From Pseudomonadota bacterium (lineage in GTDB: Bacteria; Pseudomonadota; Gammaproteobacteria; Pseudomonadales; Moraxellaceae), in the NCBI GenBank assembly GCA_023393635.1, contig JAEWKT010000029.1:1-56341 (forward strand): 56,341 nt of DNA. Direction: 5' to 3'. A program made the translations under genes and the position numbers. Of the stretch, positions 8,138-16,762 are shown piece after piece (the stretch's first letter is position 1; each line of letters starts with the position of its first letter). The notes under the pieces are model-generated. The model was not told where the DNA came from and searched no databases. It saw only the letters and a program-made list of their open reading frames with translations.

Positions 8138-9595
8138 TTAAACGTGCAGGTCAGCAATCCGTTGGTGCGCACGTACAATGGCAGCTTTGACTTGTGCTGG
8201 CGCAGTGCCACCAATATGATCCCGTGCCGACACCGAGCCTTCCAAGGTTAGCACCGCAAATACATCATCACTAATCTTGCTTGAGAATTGTTGTAGTTGC
8301 TCAAGGCTCAGCTCAGATAAATCTTTATCGTTTTGCACACCCAGTGCCACGGCTTTACCCACAATTTCATGCGCGTCACGAAACGCAATGCCTTTTTTAA
8401 CCAGATAATCGGCCAGGTCGGTGGCGGTTGAAAAACCGCGTAATGCTGCTTCACGCATTACTGCAATATTGGGCTGCAAGGCAGGGATCATATCGGCAAA
8501 AGCCAGTAATGAACCACGCACGGTATCCACCGCATCAAATAACGGCTCTTTGTCTTCCTGATTGTCTTTGTTATAGGCCAACGGCTGACCTTTCATTAAG
8601 GTCAGCAGACTCATCAGGTCACCAAATACGCGGCCACTTTTACCACGTACTAACTCTGGCACATCAGGGTTTTTCTTTTGCGGCATAATGGACGAGCCAG
8701 TGCAAAACCGATCTGGAATTTGTACAAAACGGAACTGTGCTGATGTCCACAAAATCATTTCTTCACTCATGCGTGATAAGTGCATCATAATCAGTGAGGC
8801 CGCACTACAAAATTCAATGGCAAAATCACGGTCAGAGACGGCATCCAGCGAATTTTCACTCACCGCTTCAAAGCCCAGTAATTCAGCCGTATAAGCACGG
8901 TTAATGGGATATGTCGTACCAGCCAAAGCAGCCGAGCCTAATGGTAGACGGTTAACACGCTTGCGGCAGTCAATCAGCCGCTCAGAATCACGCAGTAGCA
9001 TTTCAAACCACGCCAGTAAATGGTGGCCAAACGTTACAGGCTGGGCAGTTTGTAGATGGGTAAAGCCAGGCATAATGGTATCGGTGTGCTTGGCGGCCAG
9101 TTCTAAAATGCCAGTTTGTAGTTTTTTAAGCAGGCCTAGCAACGTATCAATTTCATCACGCAAATACAGGCGGATATCGGTAGCAACCTGATCGTTACGA
9201 CTACGGCCTGTATGCAGTTTTTTACCTGTAATACCAATGCGATGAGTCAGGCGCGCTTCAATGTTCATATGCACATCTTCAAGATCAATGCGCCATTCAA
9301 AACGGCCTGCTTCAATCTCAGCCCGAATTTCGTTTAAGCCATTGATAATATCATCACGTTCTGCCTGGCTAAGGACGCCAACTGATGCCAGCATGGTGGC
9401 ATGGGCAATAGAGCCTGCAATGTCCTGTTTATAAAAGCGTTGGTCAAATTGCACCGAGGCAGTAAATTCCGCCACAAAGGCATCGGTGGCTTCACTAAAA
9501 CGACCACCCCACATACCAGATGTGGCATGATCGACAGAATTGGCGGAATTTGAATTGACAGAACTTGGATTGTCAGATTGAGTTGGTGTGGTCAT
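8138..9595 (-). CDS. argH: Argininosuccinate lyase
   Basis: A 485-residue enzyme of the fumarase/aspartase superfamily that splits argininosuccinate into arginine and fumarate, the last step of arginine synthesis. The signature GSSIMPQKKNP (catalytic Ser loop) is present, with HTGRSRNDQVATD, and TAQPVTFGHHLLAW carrying the general-acid region. A low-complexity N-terminal extension of about 27 residues precedes MWGGRF; Acinetobacter ArgH has a similar one, supporting the ATG at 9595. That start codon lies directly against the algZ ATG at 9596 with no base between. The argH-algZ-algR-hemC order is that of Pseudomonas. Confidence 0.96.
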   Translation of the reverse strand: MTTPTQSDNPSSVNSNSANSVDHATSGMWGGRFSEATDAFVAEFTASVQFDQRFYKQDIAGSIAHATMLASVGVLSQAERDDIINGLNEIRAEIEAGRFEWRIDLEDVHMNIEARLTHRIGITGKKLHTGRSRNDQVATDIRLYLRDEIDTLLGLLKKLQTGILELAAKHTDTIMPGFTHLQTAQPVTFGHHLLAWFEMLLRDSERLIDCRKRVNRLPLGSAALAGTTYPINRAYTAELLGFEAVSENSLDAVSDRDFAIEFCSAASLIMMHLSRMSEEMILWTSAQFRFVQIPDRFCTGSSIMPQKKNPDVPELVRGKSGRVFGDLMSLLTLMKGQPLAYNKDNQEDKEPLFDAVDTVRGSLLAFADMIPALQPNIAVMREAALRGFSTATDLADYLVKKGIAFRDAHEIVGKAVALGVQNDKDLSELSLEQLQQFSSKISDDVFAVLTLEGSVSARDHIGGTAPAQVKAAIVRAHQRIADLHV

Positions 9596-10690
9596 ATGAG
9601 CTTAGGCAAAATAAAACAAAGTATAGCAAATCCTGCGCAAAGATCAGCTACTGCATCCATCAGTACCACAGATGCATTTTTTTTACCCGATTTTGCTGAA
9701 AATCGTACCGTCCTGGAATTATTGGTAGGCACCAACATTTTGGCACTGGTATTAACGCTGGTTGAAGCAAAAAGCCTGGGTAACTTAAGCTGGGCCAGCC
9801 TTGCGCAATATGTTTTTTTTGTAAACTGGGTGACGGTTGGCTTTGCCTGGCAGATTGATTTTTTCCGCGATAAATTAAAAGTATTATCGCGCATCCATGC
9901 CCTTATTTTAAGTGTGCTGATGCTTGAAGGCATTATCGCGCTAACCACTATTTTAATTAACATAGGCTTAAACTGGTTTTTTAATACCCCACAACCGTGG
10001 TGGCGGCACGTGATTTATAACCTGGTGCTGGGTGGCTTTTTGGGCATGGTCATCATGCGTTACTTATATGTACGCGAGCAGATGATCAAACAGCATCGGG
10101 CTGAATTACAGGCACGGGTACAGGCATTGCAGGCACGGATTCGGCCACATTTTTTATTTAATACCATGAATAGTGTGATGAGCCTGATTTATAGTGAGCC
10201 GCAAAAAGCCGAACAAATGATTGAGAACTTATCACGATTATTTCGTGCCAGTTTAAGTGCCACAGGTGAAATTAGCTTGCTTGACGAAGTGACCTTATGC
10301 AAAAGCTATTTGGACATTGAAGCCATGCGTTTAGGCGATCGGCTGCAAGTGGACTGGCGCCTGCCCAGCGACAATGATTTATATGATGTCAATATTCCGT
10401 CGCTGACCTTGCAGCCTTTATTGGAAAATGCCATTTATCATGGGGTTGAAACATTGAGTACGCCCAGTACAATTAGTGTTTTACTGCAAGTTAATGCCAA
10501 AGATGTCACAATCGTGGTGACAAATCCTTGTCAAACTGGTAAAACAGGCTTGCGATCTGGCAATGGAATGGCGCTAGAGAATATCGAGGAACGCTTGCAA
10601 GTTTATTATGGCAAAAAAGCCCGCTTGCAAACACATCAAACCAATGGAATGTTTACCACGTATCTTTATTATCCTTGCGTGGAACAATAA
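9596..10690 (+). CDS. algZ: AlgZ/FimS-like sensor histidine kinase
   Basis: A 364-residue inner membrane protein with about four hydrophobic segments between residues 35 and 155, then a LytS/YehU-type kinase domain (PF06580). The phospho-acceptor motif is IRPHFLFNTMNSVMSLI; an N-box-like LTLQPLLENAIYHGVE and a late GNGMALENIEERL glycine motif follow. In Pseudomonas the orthologue FimS/AlgZ works with AlgR to control twitching motility and fimU-pil genes. The next gene is the LytTR regulator, 42 bp on. A TTG at 9578 is in frame, but the ATG at 9596 is preferred; it abuts the argH start. Confidence 0.87.
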   Translation: MSLGKIKQSIANPAQRSATASISTTDAFFLPDFAENRTVLELLVGTNILALVLTLVEAKSLGNLSWASLAQYVFFVNWVTVGFAWQIDFFRDKLKVLSRIHALILSVLMLEGIIALTTILINIGLNWFFNTPQPWWRHVIYNLVLGGFLGMVIMRYLYVREQMIKQHRAELQARVQALQARIRPHFLFNTMNSVMSLIYSEPQKAEQMIENLSRLFRASLSATGEISLLDEVTLCKSYLDIEAMRLGDRLQVDWRLPSDNDLYDVNIPSLTLQPLLENAIYHGVETLSTPSTISVLLQVNAKDVTIVVTNPCQTGKTGLRSGNGMALENIEERLQVYYGKKARLQTHQTNGMFTTYLYYPCVEQ

Positions 10691-10732
10691 AAAAACACTG
10701 ATTTTGACCCATCAGTGAGTAGGGAGAAATGC

Positions 10733-11506
10733 ATGAATATTCAACGGACTAAAAAGCCGTGCATGAATATTGTGGTTTGTGATGATGAGCCATTAGCGCG
10801 TGAACGTTTAATCCGCATGGTCAAAGCCGCAGGGCATGAGGTGGTTGCACAGGCTGCCAATGGCGTAGAAGCCTTAGAGCAAGTCCGCTTGCATCAGCCC
10901 GATGTGGTGCTGCTTGATATTCGAATGCCACAAATGGATGGTATTCAGTGTGCCCAGGCCTTACAAAAACTGGAAGTGCCGCCAGCAGTTATTTTTGTGA
11001 CCGCCTTTGATCAACATGCCATTGATGCGTTTAACACGCAGGCGATTGGTTATTTGCTCAAACCCATTAATCAGCAACAACTTGAAACTGCACTTCAATC
11101 GGCCAGCAAGCTCAATAGTGCGCAAATTAAATCATTACAGGCGCAGGTCGATGACAGCAGCGCAGTACGCCCAACCCGCAATCATATTGCCGCGCGCACG
11201 CATCGCGGTGTTGAGCTGATTCCCATTGAACAGGTTTATTATTTTTTAGCGGATCAAAAATATGTGACGGTCAGGCATTCGGGTGGACAGGTGCTGATTG
11301 ATGAGACACTAAAAGATTTAGAAAATGAGTTTAGCGACCGCTTTATTCGGATTCACCGCAATGCACTCATGGCAATTTCATACTTAGAAGGGCTTGAATT
11401 TGTCGGGACAGGGCAATATCAGGTGCGCTGCCGTGGGATTGATGAGCGTTTGGCGGTAAGCCGCCGTCATTTGCCACAATTACGTGAAAAGATTTCGTTT
11501 TTATAA
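10733..11506 (+). CDS. algR: AlgR-like LytTR response regulator
   Basis: A 257-residue two-domain regulator. The receiver domain (about 10-130) has the acidic pair CDDEP, the phospho-acceptor Asp in VVLLDIRMPQMDG, and the Lys in YLLKPIN. A LytTR DNA-binding domain fills the C-terminus (about 155-257; FIRIHRNALMAISYL and QVRCRGIDERLAVSRRH). AGGGAG lies 6 nt before the ATG at 10733, which is chosen over the GTG at 10715; a further ATG at 10763 begins the conserved part. It forms an operon with algZ. AlgR in relatives activates pilus assembly genes and regulates virulence traits. Confidence 0.9.
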   Translation: MNIQRTKKPCMNIVVCDDEPLARERLIRMVKAAGHEVVAQAANGVEALEQVRLHQPDVVLLDIRMPQMDGIQCAQALQKLEVPPAVIFVTAFDQHAIDAFNTQAIGYLLKPINQQQLETALQSASKLNSAQIKSLQAQVDDSSAVRPTRNHIAARTHRGVELIPIEQVYYFLADQKYVTVRHSGGQVLIDETLKDLENEFSDRFIRIHRNALMAISYLEGLEFVGTGQYQVRCRGIDERLAVSRRHLPQLREKISFL

Positions 11507-11723
11507 ATGATCTATTAGGTCGTGTATCAGTGGGTTATTCCTCTCTAACTCTTCTTCTTAAAGATGAGGGCGCGCACGAAGGGAAGATGCAAGATAACTA
11601 TGGTAGCTAAAGAAGAATAAAATTCTGGGTAAAAGCCATTAAAGCGCAGCACTTGCTTGAGCCAGGGGGACAATTTTGGCATGCTAGGCTTTTATGTTTG
11701 CCATTTTAAAGCAGGACTGTTGT

Positions 11724-12644
11724 ATGCACACTCTAAAAATTGCTACCCGAAAAAGTCCTTTGGCATTATGGCAGGCTGAACATATTAAAGCTCGCCTGCA
11801 AACACTGCACCCAGGCTTAACCGTGGAATTGGTCACCTTTGTGACGCAGGGCGATAAAATTTTAGACACGCCGCTGGCCAAAATTGGTGGTAAAGGCTTG
11901 TTTGTCAAAGAGCTGGAAAATGCCTTGCTGGATGGCCGTGCAGACCTTGCCGTGCATTCCATGAAAGATGTGCCGATGGAGCTGCCTGAAGGTTTATGTT
12001 TGCCTGTGATTTGCGAGCGTGAAGACCCAGCCGATGCTTTTGTCTCAAACCAATATCACGCCATTGATGAGTTGCCACAGGGCGCGCGTCTTGGTACCTC
12101 AAGCTTACGGCGCAAAAGCCAAATAAAAGCCTATCGTCCTGACCTCACTGTTATTGATTTGCGCGGTAATGTGGGAACGCGGCTATCGAAGCTAGATGCT
12201 GGCGAATATGATGCGATTATTTTGGCGGCATCGGGCTTAAAGCGTTTAGGATTAGCATCGCGTATACGGCAGATTATAGATATTCATTTAAGCCTGCCTG
12301 CGGTTGGGCAAGGTGCGCTAGGCCTAGAGTGCCGTAGTAACGATGACGTTGTCCTTCAATTCATTGCACCGCTGTCTGATGAAACCACCAGTGTGTGTGT
12401 TCGAGCCGAACGTGCGTTTAATAAAACCTTGCATGGTGGCTGTCAGGTTCCCATTGCTGGTTTTGCTGTGCTAGAAAATAATGAAATAGTCATGCAAGGG
12501 CGGGTAGGCAGCCCTGATGGTGCTGTGTTATTAAAAGCCGAAGTGCGCGGTGCCCCTGAACATGCTGAACAGCTTGGTCAGCAACTGGCGCAAGCCTTAC
12601 TGGATCAGGGCGCAGGGCCATTACTTGCTGCTTTACATGACTAA
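11724..12644 (+). CDS. hemC: Porphobilinogen deaminase
   Basis: A 306-residue hydroxymethylbilane synthase that links four porphobilinogen units into preuroporphyrinogen. Seen are the N-terminal IATRKSPLALWQAEHI, the KDVPMELP loop, GTSSLRRKSQ, and the cofactor-attachment Cys in LHGGCQVPIAG. AGGA lies about 9 nt before the ATG at 11724; an upstream in-frame ATG at 11694 lacks a ribosome site and would add residues absent from the family. About 217 bp separate it from algR, so it may have its own promoter, though none is clear. It heads a hemC-hemD-hemX-hemY series. Confidence 0.95.
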   Translation: MHTLKIATRKSPLALWQAEHIKARLQTLHPGLTVELVTFVTQGDKILDTPLAKIGGKGLFVKELENALLDGRADLAVHSMKDVPMELPEGLCLPVICEREDPADAFVSNQYHAIDELPQGARLGTSSLRRKSQIKAYRPDLTVIDLRGNVGTRLSKLDAGEYDAIILAASGLKRLGLASRIRQIIDIHLSLPAVGQGALGLECRSNDDVVLQFIAPLSDETTSVCVRAERAFNKTLHGGCQVPIAGFAVLENNEIVMQGRVGSPDGAVLLKAEVRGAPEHAEQLGQQLAQALLDQGAGPLLAALHD

Positions 12645-12682
12645 CGCGATGTTTAGCCAGCAGTCTTTCGTTCAATTTAACT

Positions 12683-13465
12683 ATGTCTGTATTAGCGGCT
12701 TGTATGCTTCATTTTGTTAATACACGTCCAGCCGATCGGGCTGCCCCGCTGACTACATATTTAAGGCAGGCAGGTTATCAGGTGAGTCATTTACCGTTAT
12801 TGGAATTAGTGCCTCAGCCTTTTGACAGCAAGCTAAAGCAACAATTACGTCAAATTGAGCAAGCTGATATTGTGGTGGTAGTCAGTCCTATTGCCGTTGA
12901 GTTAGGACTTAGGCTTTTGGCACAGTTAAATATTCGTGTAAATCAGCTAACATGCCAATGGGTGGCGGTGGGTCAGGGTACGGCAGAAGTTTTGCTGCAT
13001 GCTGGCATTAAAGCGGTGGTACCACGCCTGGAAACCAGCGAGGGCATGCTGGCACTGGATTTGTTTCAGCATATCCCAAGCCTGCTAAACGTCATGTTTT
13101 GGCGTGGCCATGGTGGGCGGAAAATGATGATCCAAACCTTACAGTCGCAGCAGCATCAAACCATCAGTGTCAATTTGTATTGTCGTCAGCTGCCAAAGAT
13201 AAGTGAGCAGCTTTATCAAGCATTGTTAAACCAGCAACCTGAAGTTTTACTCATTAGTAGTGGTGCATCGTGGCAAAACTGGCTGGATCTTGGACAAAAG
13301 TATCAGTCGATTATGCCTGCTTACATCTTGGTATTGGGTGAGCGTGTTTATCAAATGGTCAAAAAAAGTTTGGCTAATCACTTAAAAACAAAAGTTATTT
13401 TGCTTGAGGATTTGCAGCCACCACGTATTTTAAGCACGTTACAGCAACTGGAAAATTGTCGTTAG
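12683..13465 (+). CDS. hemD: Uroporphyrinogen-III synthase
   Basis: A 260-residue enzyme that closes and inverts ring D of hydroxymethylbilane to give uroporphyrinogen III. HemD is poorly conserved, but FVNTRPADRAAPLTTYL at the start, the VVVSPIAVELGL segment and the central VGQGTAEVL motif are typical, as is its place after hemC. The start could be the ATG at 12704, which matches the usual N-terminus better; neither start has a good ribosome site. A 156-bp gap follows before hemX. Confidence 0.88.
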   Translation: MSVLAACMLHFVNTRPADRAAPLTTYLRQAGYQVSHLPLLELVPQPFDSKLKQQLRQIEQADIVVVVSPIAVELGLRLLAQLNIRVNQLTCQWVAVGQGTAEVLLHAGIKAVVPRLETSEGMLALDLFQHIPSLLNVMFWRGHGGRKMMIQTLQSQQHQTISVNLYCRQLPKISEQLYQALLNQQPEVLLISSGASWQNWLDLGQKYQSIMPAYILVLGERVYQMVKKSLANHLKTKVILLEDLQPPRILSTLQQLENCR

Positions 13466-13621
13466 AACGCCATACTATATTGTATCGTGTGCTAAGCTTC
13501 TTTATTCTGCGTCCACAGTCAATAAAAAAGGTGTACTGGTTTGAGGATGATTAAGCACAATTTGCCCAGTCATGACGTGATCATGATGGCCTGCCGATAG
13601 ATAAAGATGAGTGATTGCTAA

Positions 13622-14551
13622 ATGAAGCAAAAAACACTAATCCTGCTTATCATATTGCTTATAATGGCACTGGTTGGTCTGGGTAATTATTTATACTTGC
13701 AGCGTGGCCAGAAAATGCAGACCATGCAGCAAAACCAGCAGCTCAATCAAAAACAGATTGCTGATCTTAATGATCGTCTGGTTGCTGTGGCACGCCAGCA
13801 ACAAAGCAGCCTGCCAACCAATCATAATCATGGCTTAATGACCATGCAGTTGAACCAGGCACAACAAGTACAATTTAGCCAGCAGCAGCGTGATTTAAGA
13901 CAACTACAGCGTCAATGGTCACTGACGGCCCTGCAACTCACGCAAAATTATTTGCGCCACGCCCAGTACGACAAAGCCCAACAGTTATTGCTCCAGTTAC
14001 AGCAAAATATTATTGAAAGCCAAAGTATTATTGCCGATCCTTTTAACAACACCTTGCTCCAAACCCTAAAAATTGACCAGTTAAACATTAGCCAGGAAGC
14101 ACAACGACAGCATCAAAATCAAGCCAGTCTGGATCAAGTATTGGCACAAGTACAACAACAACTGAATTTGATGTCAGTGCAAGCACCCAGCTCCTTGCTA
14201 AATCAAGCCAGCGAACAAGATAAAACCCGTATCTTAAGCACCGCATGGTTTAAACAATTATTTTTGCTACAGCCTGCTGACGCCAATACTAGCCAGCATA
14301 TGTTGGATCGCAGTTTTATTTGCAAACAAGCCAGCTTAAATATTGCTATGGCACGACTGGCTTTGGCCAGTAATAGTCAGGTTGGGTTTAGCAGCAATAT
14401 GACTGAAGCGGTGGGACAACTTAATTTATTGGCTGACCCCAGCGCAGCGCAAATCTCCCAGCAGCTTAATAAGCTAAAAACGGCCAAGCTTCCTGCAACT
14501 ATCGAGCTAACCTCCTTAACCCTATTGTCTGGGCAAAAGAGCGCATCATGA
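13622..14551 (+). CDS. hemX: HemX-like membrane protein
   Basis: A 309-residue protein with one N-terminal membrane span (about residues 4-25) and a periplasmic, Gln-rich coiled-coil region (about 30-110), then a helical domain. This is the plan of HemX, once called uroporphyrinogen-III methyltransferase but lacking the methylase domain. Its role is not settled; it may help organise haem enzymes at the membrane. The stop overlaps the hemY start (ATGA), which implies translational coupling. Confidence 0.8.
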   Translation: MKQKTLILLIILLIMALVGLGNYLYLQRGQKMQTMQQNQQLNQKQIADLNDRLVAVARQQQSSLPTNHNHGLMTMQLNQAQQVQFSQQQRDLRQLQRQWSLTALQLTQNYLRHAQYDKAQQLLLQLQQNIIESQSIIADPFNNTLLQTLKIDQLNISQEAQRQHQNQASLDQVLAQVQQQLNLMSVQAPSSLLNQASEQDKTRILSTAWFKQLFLLQPADANTSQHMLDRSFICKQASLNIAMARLALASNSQVGFSSNMTEAVGQLNLLADPSAAQISQQLNKLKTAKLPATIELTSLTLLSGQKSAS

Positions 14552-15741
14552 AAGACCAGCCGTGGAAGTACCGTGGATTTTGGCTTATTGTTCTGGCGGT
14601 CGTCGGCATTGTTGTACTGAGTATTTTATCAGGTACAGGCTATGCCATGGTGGTCTGGTTAGGCTGGCAGTTTCAAACCACAGCAACCCTACTGATGTTG
14701 CTAGTGGTGGCCATTATTGGCTGCCTGGTATACTTTATTCGACTGGTCAATCGCTGGGTTAAAAACTGGTACTTGCGCCATCCGCGGCATATACATGATT
14801 ATCAGCAGTTATTGCCGTTTGAGCAGCTGGGTTGTTTATGGTTGCTCAATGCAAAAACCACCAAGCAACATGATTTAGAAAAAATATTCAACCAGTCTGC
14901 TAGTTTAAAGCAGCTCATTAACGCGCATTTATTACGTGAAAATGGCCACTATGAGCAAGCATGGCAAGTGCTTGAGCAAGGCTCCTCCTTAACCGAATTG
15001 CTGATGCTGGAAAAAGCCGAGTTGTATATTGCACAGCAACGTCATCAAGAAGCCCTTGATCAGTTGCTATTCATAGCCCAGCAGCCAGAATCATCGCTGG
15101 TTCAATCGCTCAACCCCGCGTGGCAGCAGCATGTGCAGCATTTGTGGGCAAGTTTAGCGCAAGCAGCGCCATGGTCAGTATTGGCAGTACCTGAGCGTCC
15201 CCATTTTAATACGGAACAAAAAATAGCGTGGCTGCACAGTTTACAGCAGCATATGGGGCAGTCTACGCCAGCTGATCGCATCAGCCTGATCGCTGTGTAT
15301 GAACACCAGCCAGCTGAAATCATGGATAATTTTTTAATGGCCAAACAATGGCTATTATTACTCAACGCCCTGCCATCTGCTGAGTTGGGGGAGCTGGTCA
15401 ATATACGGTTGGCACTTGCTGATCGCTTGTTAAAACGACAATTTGATCCAGTAATTCTGGCGATTTGGCTGCAAGATCAGCGTCAGCAGGAAAATCTGGA
15501 CTGCGAGTATTTTATTCAACGCTTGGAAATACTTGCGCAACGTTATCCAGGGCAGCCGAGTATCGCGCTGGCGCAGTGGCATCAGTTAAAAGCCAGCCAG
15601 CAGCATGATGCGGCACAGCAGCTTTTAGACACTTGGCAGCAGCATTCCGATTTTAGCTATATACGACTGAGCGAAGCGCTGGCCGACCAGCCCGCGCTAT
15701 TGGCCGACCTTCAGGTTATTTATCAACCTCCTAATTTTTAG
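14548..15741 (+). CDS. hemY: HemY-like inner membrane TPR protein
   Basis: A 397-residue protein with two membrane spans (about 11-35 and 45-65), the HemY N-terminal domain, and TPR-like helical repeats (about 125-395; for example QAWQVLEQGSSLTELLMLEKAELYIAQQ pattern region). It belongs to the HemY family found next to hemCDX; the protein is not a protoporphyrinogen oxidase like the Bacillus protein of the same name. It overlaps hemX by 4 bp. Function is unproven; it may scaffold late haem synthesis steps. Confidence 0.82.
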   Translation: MKDQPWKYRGFWLIVLAVVGIVVLSILSGTGYAMVVWLGWQFQTTATLLMLLVVAIIGCLVYFIRLVNRWVKNWYLRHPRHIHDYQQLLPFEQLGCLWLLNAKTTKQHDLEKIFNQSASLKQLINAHLLRENGHYEQAWQVLEQGSSLTELLMLEKAELYIAQQRHQEALDQLLFIAQQPESSLVQSLNPAWQQHVQHLWASLAQAAPWSVLAVPERPHFNTEQKIAWLHSLQQHMGQSTPADRISLIAVYEHQPAEIMDNFLMAKQWLLLLNALPSAELGELVNIRLALADRLLKRQFDPVILAIWLQDQRQQENLDCEYFIQRLEILAQRYPGQPSIALAQWHQLKASQQHDAAQQLLDTWQQHSDFSYIRLSEALADQPALLADLQVIYQPPNF

Positions 15742-15789
15742 CTCAGCATAGGCTGGTTTTATTTCATTTAAGTGTGAGCAGGTACAGCA

Positions 15790-16341
15790 ATGAGTTCTAT
15801 TAAAGAGTGCCCAGTGGTTTATCATCAAGCCGTGGCATGGGGCGATATGGATGCCTTTGGTCATGTCAATAATGTGATGTATTACCGCTATATTGAAAGT
15901 GCGCGTATTGAGTATTTAACGCAAATTGAGGCATTTAATCACGGCTTGGCCAGTGTGGTGTCGTCTAGTAGTTGTCGCTATTTACGCCCAGTTTTTTATC
16001 CTGATCAGCTTAAAATTGGGGTGCGTGTGGTAGAAGTGCGTAATTCAGGTTTTCGCATGACCTATGTGTTGCATAGCAGCAAGCAACAGCAAGTGGTGGC
16101 CACTGCTGAAGCCATTGTGGTGATGGTTGATGCAAAAACATTTGAAAAAGCGGCCATGCCATTAGAATTAAAACAGCAAATTGCTGCCTTAGAAGCTAAC
16201 TTTGGCAATGAGCTTGATATTGGTTTAAATCATGAGAAAACCAGCTTAAGTAATATTGGCCGTGCATTACGGGATAACCTGCGTGAAAATATTGAGCATA
16301 TTGTCCCTAAAAAGGCCAACAAGCATATTGATCGCGATTAA
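15790..16341 (+). CDS. Acyl-CoA thioesterase (4HBT hotdog fold)
   Basis: A 183-residue protein of the YbgC-like 4-hydroxybenzoyl-CoA thioesterase family. The N-terminal WGDMDAFGHVNNVMYYRYIE holds the catalytic Asp and the conserved HVNN motif, followed by a hotdog beta sheet to about residue 130. The C-terminal 45 residues are an extra tail. It most likely hydrolyses acyl-CoA esters in the cytoplasm, with substrate unknown. AGCAGG precedes the ATG. It is closed by a terminator shared with the minus-strand tRNA genes. Confidence 0.82.
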   Translation: MSSIKECPVVYHQAVAWGDMDAFGHVNNVMYYRYIESARIEYLTQIEAFNHGLASVVSSSSCRYLRPVFYPDQLKIGVRVVEVRNSGFRMTYVLHSSKQQQVVATAEAIVVMVDAKTFEKAAMPLELKQQIAALEANFGNELDIGLNHEKTSLSNIGRALRDNLRENIEHIVPKKANKHIDRD

Positions 16342-16446
16342 ATCTAAGTTTAAATAATATAATGTTCCACCGTAGCGTAGGCACCACAGTGGCCTGCCTA
16401 TGCTGCAATCAAGTGAGCTGATGAATAAAACCCGATCTACAAACGC

Positions 16447-16477
16447 AAAAAAGCCCATCTGTTAGATAGGCTTTTTT
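16447..16477. terminator. Bidirectional terminator between the thioesterase gene and tRNA-Glu
   Basis: AAAAAAGCC at the left and GGCTTTTTT at the right frame an ATCT/AGAT inner stem. The A-run and T-run allow termination on both strands: thioesterase (plus) and the gltX-tRNA transcript (minus). Confidence 0.85.
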
Positions 16478-16497
16478 GTTGAATCATTTACCAAATC

Positions 16498-16573
16498 TGG
16501 CGTCCCTACGGGGATTCGAACCCCGGTTACCGCCGTGAAAGGGCGATGTCCTAGGCCTCTAGACGATAGGGAC
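16498..16573 (-). tRNA. tRNA-Glu (UUC)
   Basis: On the minus strand a 76-nt cloverleaf starts GTCCCTATCG and ends GGGACG-CCA with an encoded CCA. The anticodon loop CTTTCAC gives UUC. The T arm is GGGGTTCGAATCCCC. It is the last gene of the gltX/tRNA-Ala/tRNA-Glu row. Confidence 0.97.
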
Positions 16574-16630
16574 ATTTGACTATTAAACAGCGTACTGCCA
16601 AATAGTGACTGTGCAAAACCATTTGAAAAA

Positions 16631-16706
16631 TGGTGGAGCCAAGCAGGATCGAACTGCTGACCTCTACAATGCCATTGTAGCGCTCTACCAACTGAGCTAT
16701 GGCCCC
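16631..16706 (-). tRNA. tRNA-Ala (GGC)
   Basis: On the minus strand a 76-nt cloverleaf starts GGGGCCATAGCTCAG and ends TGGCTCCACCA (CCA encoded). The anticodon stem CTACA/TGTAG holds loop ATGGCAT, giving GGC. The D loop GTTGGTAGAGC and T arm AGCAGTTCGATCCTGCT are standard. Confidence 0.97.
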
Positions 16707-16762
16707 GACAGTGCGCAAATGTTAGGGGCTGATCATCAGGCTGTCAATCAAAAAATAAAAAA

